Below, piece by piece: positions 61,299 through 64,000 of a DNA stretch of 64,000 nucleotides. A program made the position numbers and the translations under genes. The notes under the pieces are model-generated. The model saw nothing but the letters and a program-made list of their open reading frames with translations, made no database searches and was not told the DNA's origin. Numbering within the stretch: position 1 is the first letter of the stretch; each line of letters opens with the position of its first letter. Source of the DNA: Ectopseudomonas chengduensis (lineage in GTDB: Bacteria > Pseudomonadota > Gammaproteobacteria > Pseudomonadales > Pseudomonadaceae); NCBI RefSeq assembly GCF_015712065.1, contig NZ_JACFYZ010000004.1, positions 124,001 through 188,000 of the forward strand, written 5' to 3'.

Positions 61299-62579
61299 TC
61301 AGAGCACGACGCTGGGCAGCCACAGCGAAATGGCAGGGATGTAGGTAACGGCCATCAGCACGGCGAACAGCGCCATGTAGAACGGCAGCAGCGCCTTCAC
61401 GGTGTTTTCGATGGTGACCTTGCCGATTGCAGCGCCAACGAAGAGTACCGCACCTACCGGTGGCGTGATCAGTCCAATACCGAGGTTGACCAGCATAATC
61501 ATGCCGAAGTGCACCGGATCGACGCCGAAGGAGGTCACCACCGGCAGCAGAATCGGGGTGAGGATCAGGATCAGCGGCGCCATGTCCATCAGCGTGCCCA
61601 GGGCCAGCAACATGAAGTTGACGCACATCAGGATCACGTAGCGGTTGTCCGAGAAGGTCAGGAACGCCGTGGTGATCTTCGACGGGATCTGCATCAGGGT
61701 CATGATGTAGCCGAACGCGGCTGCGAAGGCGATGAGGATCATCACGATCGACAGTGTGCGCACGGTGCGGTGCAGCATCTTCGGCAGTTCACGCCACTTG
61801 TAGTCGCGGTAGATGAACATGGTCACGAAGAACGCCCAGACCACCGCGACAGCCGCTGATTCGGTGGCGGTGAACACGCCACTGAGGATGCCGCCGAGGA
61901 TGATGAACATGGTCATCAGGCCCCACAGAGCTTCCACGCAGATCTTCAGCGCCTGGCGCAGCGGAATCACTTCGCCTTTCGGGTAGTTGCGCTTCTTGGC
62001 GAACCACAGGCACAGCGTGGCCAGGGTTACGCTCATCAGCAGACCCGGGCCGATACCGGCCACGAATAGCGCGGCGATGGATACGGTGCCACCGGTCGCC
62101 AGCGAGTAGATCACCGAGTTGTGGCTGGGCGGGGTGAGCAGCGCCTGTACCGAGCCGGAGACGGTGACGGCGGTGGCGAACTCACGTGGGTAGCCCTTCT
62201 TTTCCATTTCCGGGATCAGCACCGAACCAACCGAGGCGGTATCGGCCAGGGAGGAGCCGGAGATGGCGCCGAAGAAGGTCGAGGCGGTGATGTTGACCAG
62301 TGACAGGCCGCCGCGGACGAAGCCGATCAACACCCCGGCAAACGCCACCAGGCGCCGGGCCATGCCACCCTCGGCCATGATCGCGCCGGCCAGGACGAAG
62401 AACGGAATGGCCAGCAGGGAGAATTTGTTCACGCCACCGGCGATCTGGATCATCACCGCGTGCAGGGGGATATCGATCCACCAGGCGCCGATCAGTGCGG
62501 AAACGCCAAGCGAATAAGCAACGGGGACGCGTAGCAGGATAAGGACAATGAAACTGCCTAAAAGAATGGCGGCATCCAT
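61299..62579 (-). CDS. dctM: TRAP transporter large permease DctM
   Basis: Large membrane subunit of a tripartite ATP-independent periplasmic transporter, using a sodium gradient to import organic acids. The 426 residues include about 12 helices and the DctM family segments FFGAISGSSLADTASVGSVL and PPSHNSVIYSLATGGTVSIA, and a later GIITPPVG-like motif (GIGLITPPVGAVLFVGAAI). It directly abuts dctQ (stop at 62580). Order is dctP-dctQ-dctM on the minus strand. Substrate is not determined by sequence; nearby sugar-acid type regulator hints at uronates or aldonates. Confidence 0.93.
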   Translation of the reverse strand: MDAAILLGSFIVLILLRVPVAYSLGVSALIGAWWIDIPLHAVMIQIAGGVNKFSLLAIPFFVLAGAIMAEGGMARRLVAFAGVLIGFVRGGLSLVNITASTFFGAISGSSLADTASVGSVLIPEMEKKGYPREFATAVTVSGSVQALLTPPSHNSVIYSLATGGTVSIAALFVAGIGPGLLMSVTLATLCLWFAKKRNYPKGEVIPLRQALKICVEALWGLMTMFIILGGILSGVFTATESAAVAVVWAFFVTMFIYRDYKWRELPKMLHRTVRTLSIVMILIAFAAAFGYIMTLMQIPSKITTAFLTFSDNRYVILMCVNFMLLALGTLMDMAPLILILTPILLPVVTSFGVDPVHFGMIMLVNLGIGLITPPVGAVLFVGAAIGKVTIENTVKALLPFYMALFAVLMAVTYIPAISLWLPSVVL

Positions 62580-63107
62580 TTACGCGGCCTCCTTGGAATC
62601 TTCAGTGTGTTCGAAGTCGACGGCACGGCGCTTATGTTGATCGCCGTACAGCAGTTGTTCGATGACGAACAGGAGGGTGATGAAACCGCCCACCGGGATT
62701 GGCATGTAGCTGATGCCGACACGTACCGAGGGCAGGGTGCTGAGGTACTGGTTCCAGGTCGCTACGCAGAGCTTGTAACCCCAAATCAGCATGAACAGCG
62801 CGATGCCGCCCATGACCAGACGTACGAACAATGTGATCAGCGGTGCCAGGGTTTGTGGCAGGCGATCGGTCAGTGAGGTCACGGCCATGTGGGCACCCGC
62901 GCGGTAGCCGGCAGCGGCTCCGACGAAGGTGAACAGCACCATCAATAGCACTGAAATCGGCTCGGGCCAGCCCAGTCCTTGACCCAGCACGTAACGGCTG
63001 AATACGCCCCAGGGAATGATCAAAGCCATGATCACGATCGCCAGGCCAGCGGTCGCGATACAGGCACGGTAGATGGCGTCATTGACGCCCAGAACCAGGT
63101 TTTTCAT
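62580..63107 (-). CDS. dctQ: TRAP transporter small permease DctQ
   Basis: Four-helix small membrane subunit of the same TRAP system, 175 residues. Helices are around 15-38, 48-68, 92-112 and 135-158. The family pattern includes IMALIIPWGVFSRYVLGQGL with GWPEPISVLLMVLFTFVGAA, containing the Trp-Pro-Glu element, and AHMAVTSLTDRLP. It starts 59 bases after dctP and ends exactly where dctM starts. Works with DctM to receive substrate from the binding protein. Confidence 0.92.
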   Translation of the reverse strand: MKNLVLGVNDAIYRACIATAGLAIVIMALIIPWGVFSRYVLGQGLGWPEPISVLLMVLFTFVGAAAGYRAGAHMAVTSLTDRLPQTLAPLITLFVRLVMGGIALFMLIWGYKLCVATWNQYLSTLPSVRVGISYMPIPVGGFITLLFVIEQLLYGDQHKRRAVDFEHTEDSKEAA

Positions 63108-63166
63108 GAGACTTCACCGGTTGCGCGGCGCAGGCGAGGTGCCGGCGCCGCGCGCTTGCGCGTGGA

Positions 63167-64000
63167 TTACTGAACGGCTTCGATACGCTGAATCAGTTCA
63201 ACGAACTGCGCGCCGTACTTCTCACGAACCGGGGCGGTCGCGTCGTAGAAGGGCTTGGTATCGATTTCGATGAATTCGACGCCTTCAGCCTTGAGTTTCT
63301 CTACGCTGCTGGCGCTTTTCTCGTCCCACAGTTGGCGCTCTTCCAGTTGCGCTTCCTTGGCCAGTTTCTTGACCAGTTCCTGCTGTTCCGGCGTCAGCTT
63401 GTTCCAGGTGGTCTTGGACATCAGCAACGGCTCGGGCAGGATCAGGTGGTGGGTCTGGGTGTAGTACTTGGCGGAGCGGAAATGGTTGTGCTCGAGCAGG
63501 GTGGGCGGATTGTTCTCGGCGCCGTCGATCACGCCGCTCTGCAGGGCACTGAAGATTTCACCGGTGTCCATGGCGATGCCGTTTGCACCCATGGCGTTGA
63601 GGGTGTCGATGAACAGCGGGTTGCCCATTACGCGGATCTTCATACCTTTCAGGTCTTCGATGCTGCGTATCGGCTTCTTGGTGTAGAGGCTGCGGCTGCC
63701 GCCGTCCATCCATGCCAGACCGACCATGTTGAAGTCGGAGTTGGTGATGGCGTCGAGGATTTCCTGGCCGATCTCACCGTCGATGATCTTGCGCATGTGG
63801 TCGACGTCGCGGAACACGAACGGCATGTTGAACACGTTGGTGGCCGGAACCACCGAGCCGACTGAACCGAGGCTGACGCGGGTCAGCTGCACGGCGCCGA
63901 TCTGGGTCTGCTCGATGACTTCCTTCTCGGAGCCGAGAACGCCGCCGGCGAACATGCGGGACTTGATATCGCCGTTGGTGGCAGCTTCCAGCTTCTTGCC
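63167..64000 (-). CDS. dctP: TRAP transporter solute-binding protein DctP (5' partial)
   Basis: Periplasmic DctP-family binding protein. The coding frame stays open to the right edge (reading GKKLEAATNGDIKSRMFAGG), so the signal peptide and about 40-60 N-terminal residues lie outside the window. Visible markers: GVLGSEKEVIEQTQIGAVQL, KGMKIRVMGNPLFIDTLNAM (the Arg that pairs with the substrate carboxylate is in this region), and ALQSGVIDGAENNPPTLLEH. ATG 63955 is internal. First gene of the TRAP operon. Substrate is presumably a sugar acid or similar carboxylate, an inference from the context. Confidence 0.93.
   Translation of the reverse strand, partial: GKKLEAATNGDIKSRMFAGGVLGSEKEVIEQTQIGAVQLTRVSLGSVGSVVPATNVFNMPFVFRDVDHMRKIIDGEIGQEILDAITNSDFNMVGLAWMDGGSRSLYTKKPIRSIEDLKGMKIRVMGNPLFIDTLNAMGANGIAMDTGEIFSALQSGVIDGAENNPPTLLEHNHFRSAKYYTQTHHLILPEPLLMSKTTWNKLTPEQQELVKKLAKEAQLEERQLWDEKSASSVEKLKAEGVEFIEIDTKPFYDATAPVREKYGAQFVELIQRIEAVQ

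Overview
The window is GC-rich, gene-dense chromosomal DNA from a Pseudomonas, most likely from the P. mendocina/oleovorans/alcaliphila side of the genus. This is inferred from near-identity of marker proteins (MvaT, BfrB-type bacterioferritin, SodB, BifA, MexJK) to P. aeruginosa families, from gene order, and from GTAG-headed REP repeats. No tRNA, rRNA, CRISPR array, prophage or intact insertion sequence is visible. Both ends cut through genes: tsaB on the left and a TRAP solute-binding protein on the right.

Left part (1-9.5 kb): tsaB end, a small conserved protein, a DUF72 protein, an extensin-like protein, a REPIN, an EF-hand protein, rsmJ, and the divergent mexL / mexJ-mexK efflux locus. 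9.5-15.8 kb: bacterioferritin, then a glycerol locus (glpD, glpR, ybaK, glpK) with two putative GlpR operators and REP elements. The usual glpF is absent and ybaK sits in its place. A PhzF-family protein follows. 15.8-20.9 kb: an orphan ABC ATPase translationally coupled to argF, a stand-alone molybdopterin oxidoreductase, a REPIN and grxD.

21-25.5 kb: the ydbH-ynbE-ydbL envelope operon on the minus strand, then an Xre-RES toxin-antitoxin pair with a short palindromic repeat between its genes. 25.8-34.2 kb: a small Sel1-like protein, rmuC, an alpha/beta hydrolase, the MxtR-type hybrid sensor kinase, a GNAT acetyltransferase and an AraC regulator. 34.2-42.4 kb follows the P. aeruginosa order icmP, lemA, GIDE-like membrane protein, bifA, sodB. 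Two additions are visible: a 141-bp MITE-like element after lemA, and an ammonium transporter plus an unknown gene behind a clear sigma-54 promoter between bifA and sodB.

42.7-49.5 kb: a six-gene overlapping operon (RDD, SpoIIM-like, DUF4129-like, DUF4350-like, MoxR, DUF58). 49.6-58.3 kb: a membrane protein, sbcB, mvaT, purU, a CBS-domain protein, a small acidic protein, an amino-acid-type chemoreceptor, a HerA-like ATPase (DUF853) and a small charged protein. 58.5-64 kb: an aldose-1-epimerase-like protein divergent from a FadR-type GntR regulator, a DMT exporter, and a TRAP transporter (dctM, dctQ, dctP).

Most of the window is conserved housekeeping and regulatory DNA. The least explained signals are the two related palindromic elements with covarying ends (24600-24664 and 36378-36518), the six-gene MoxR/DUF58 operon, the sigma-54 amt-unknown gene pair, and the GIDE-like protein carrying an EF-hand beside lemA. 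All family and locus comparisons are from memory; no database search was run.
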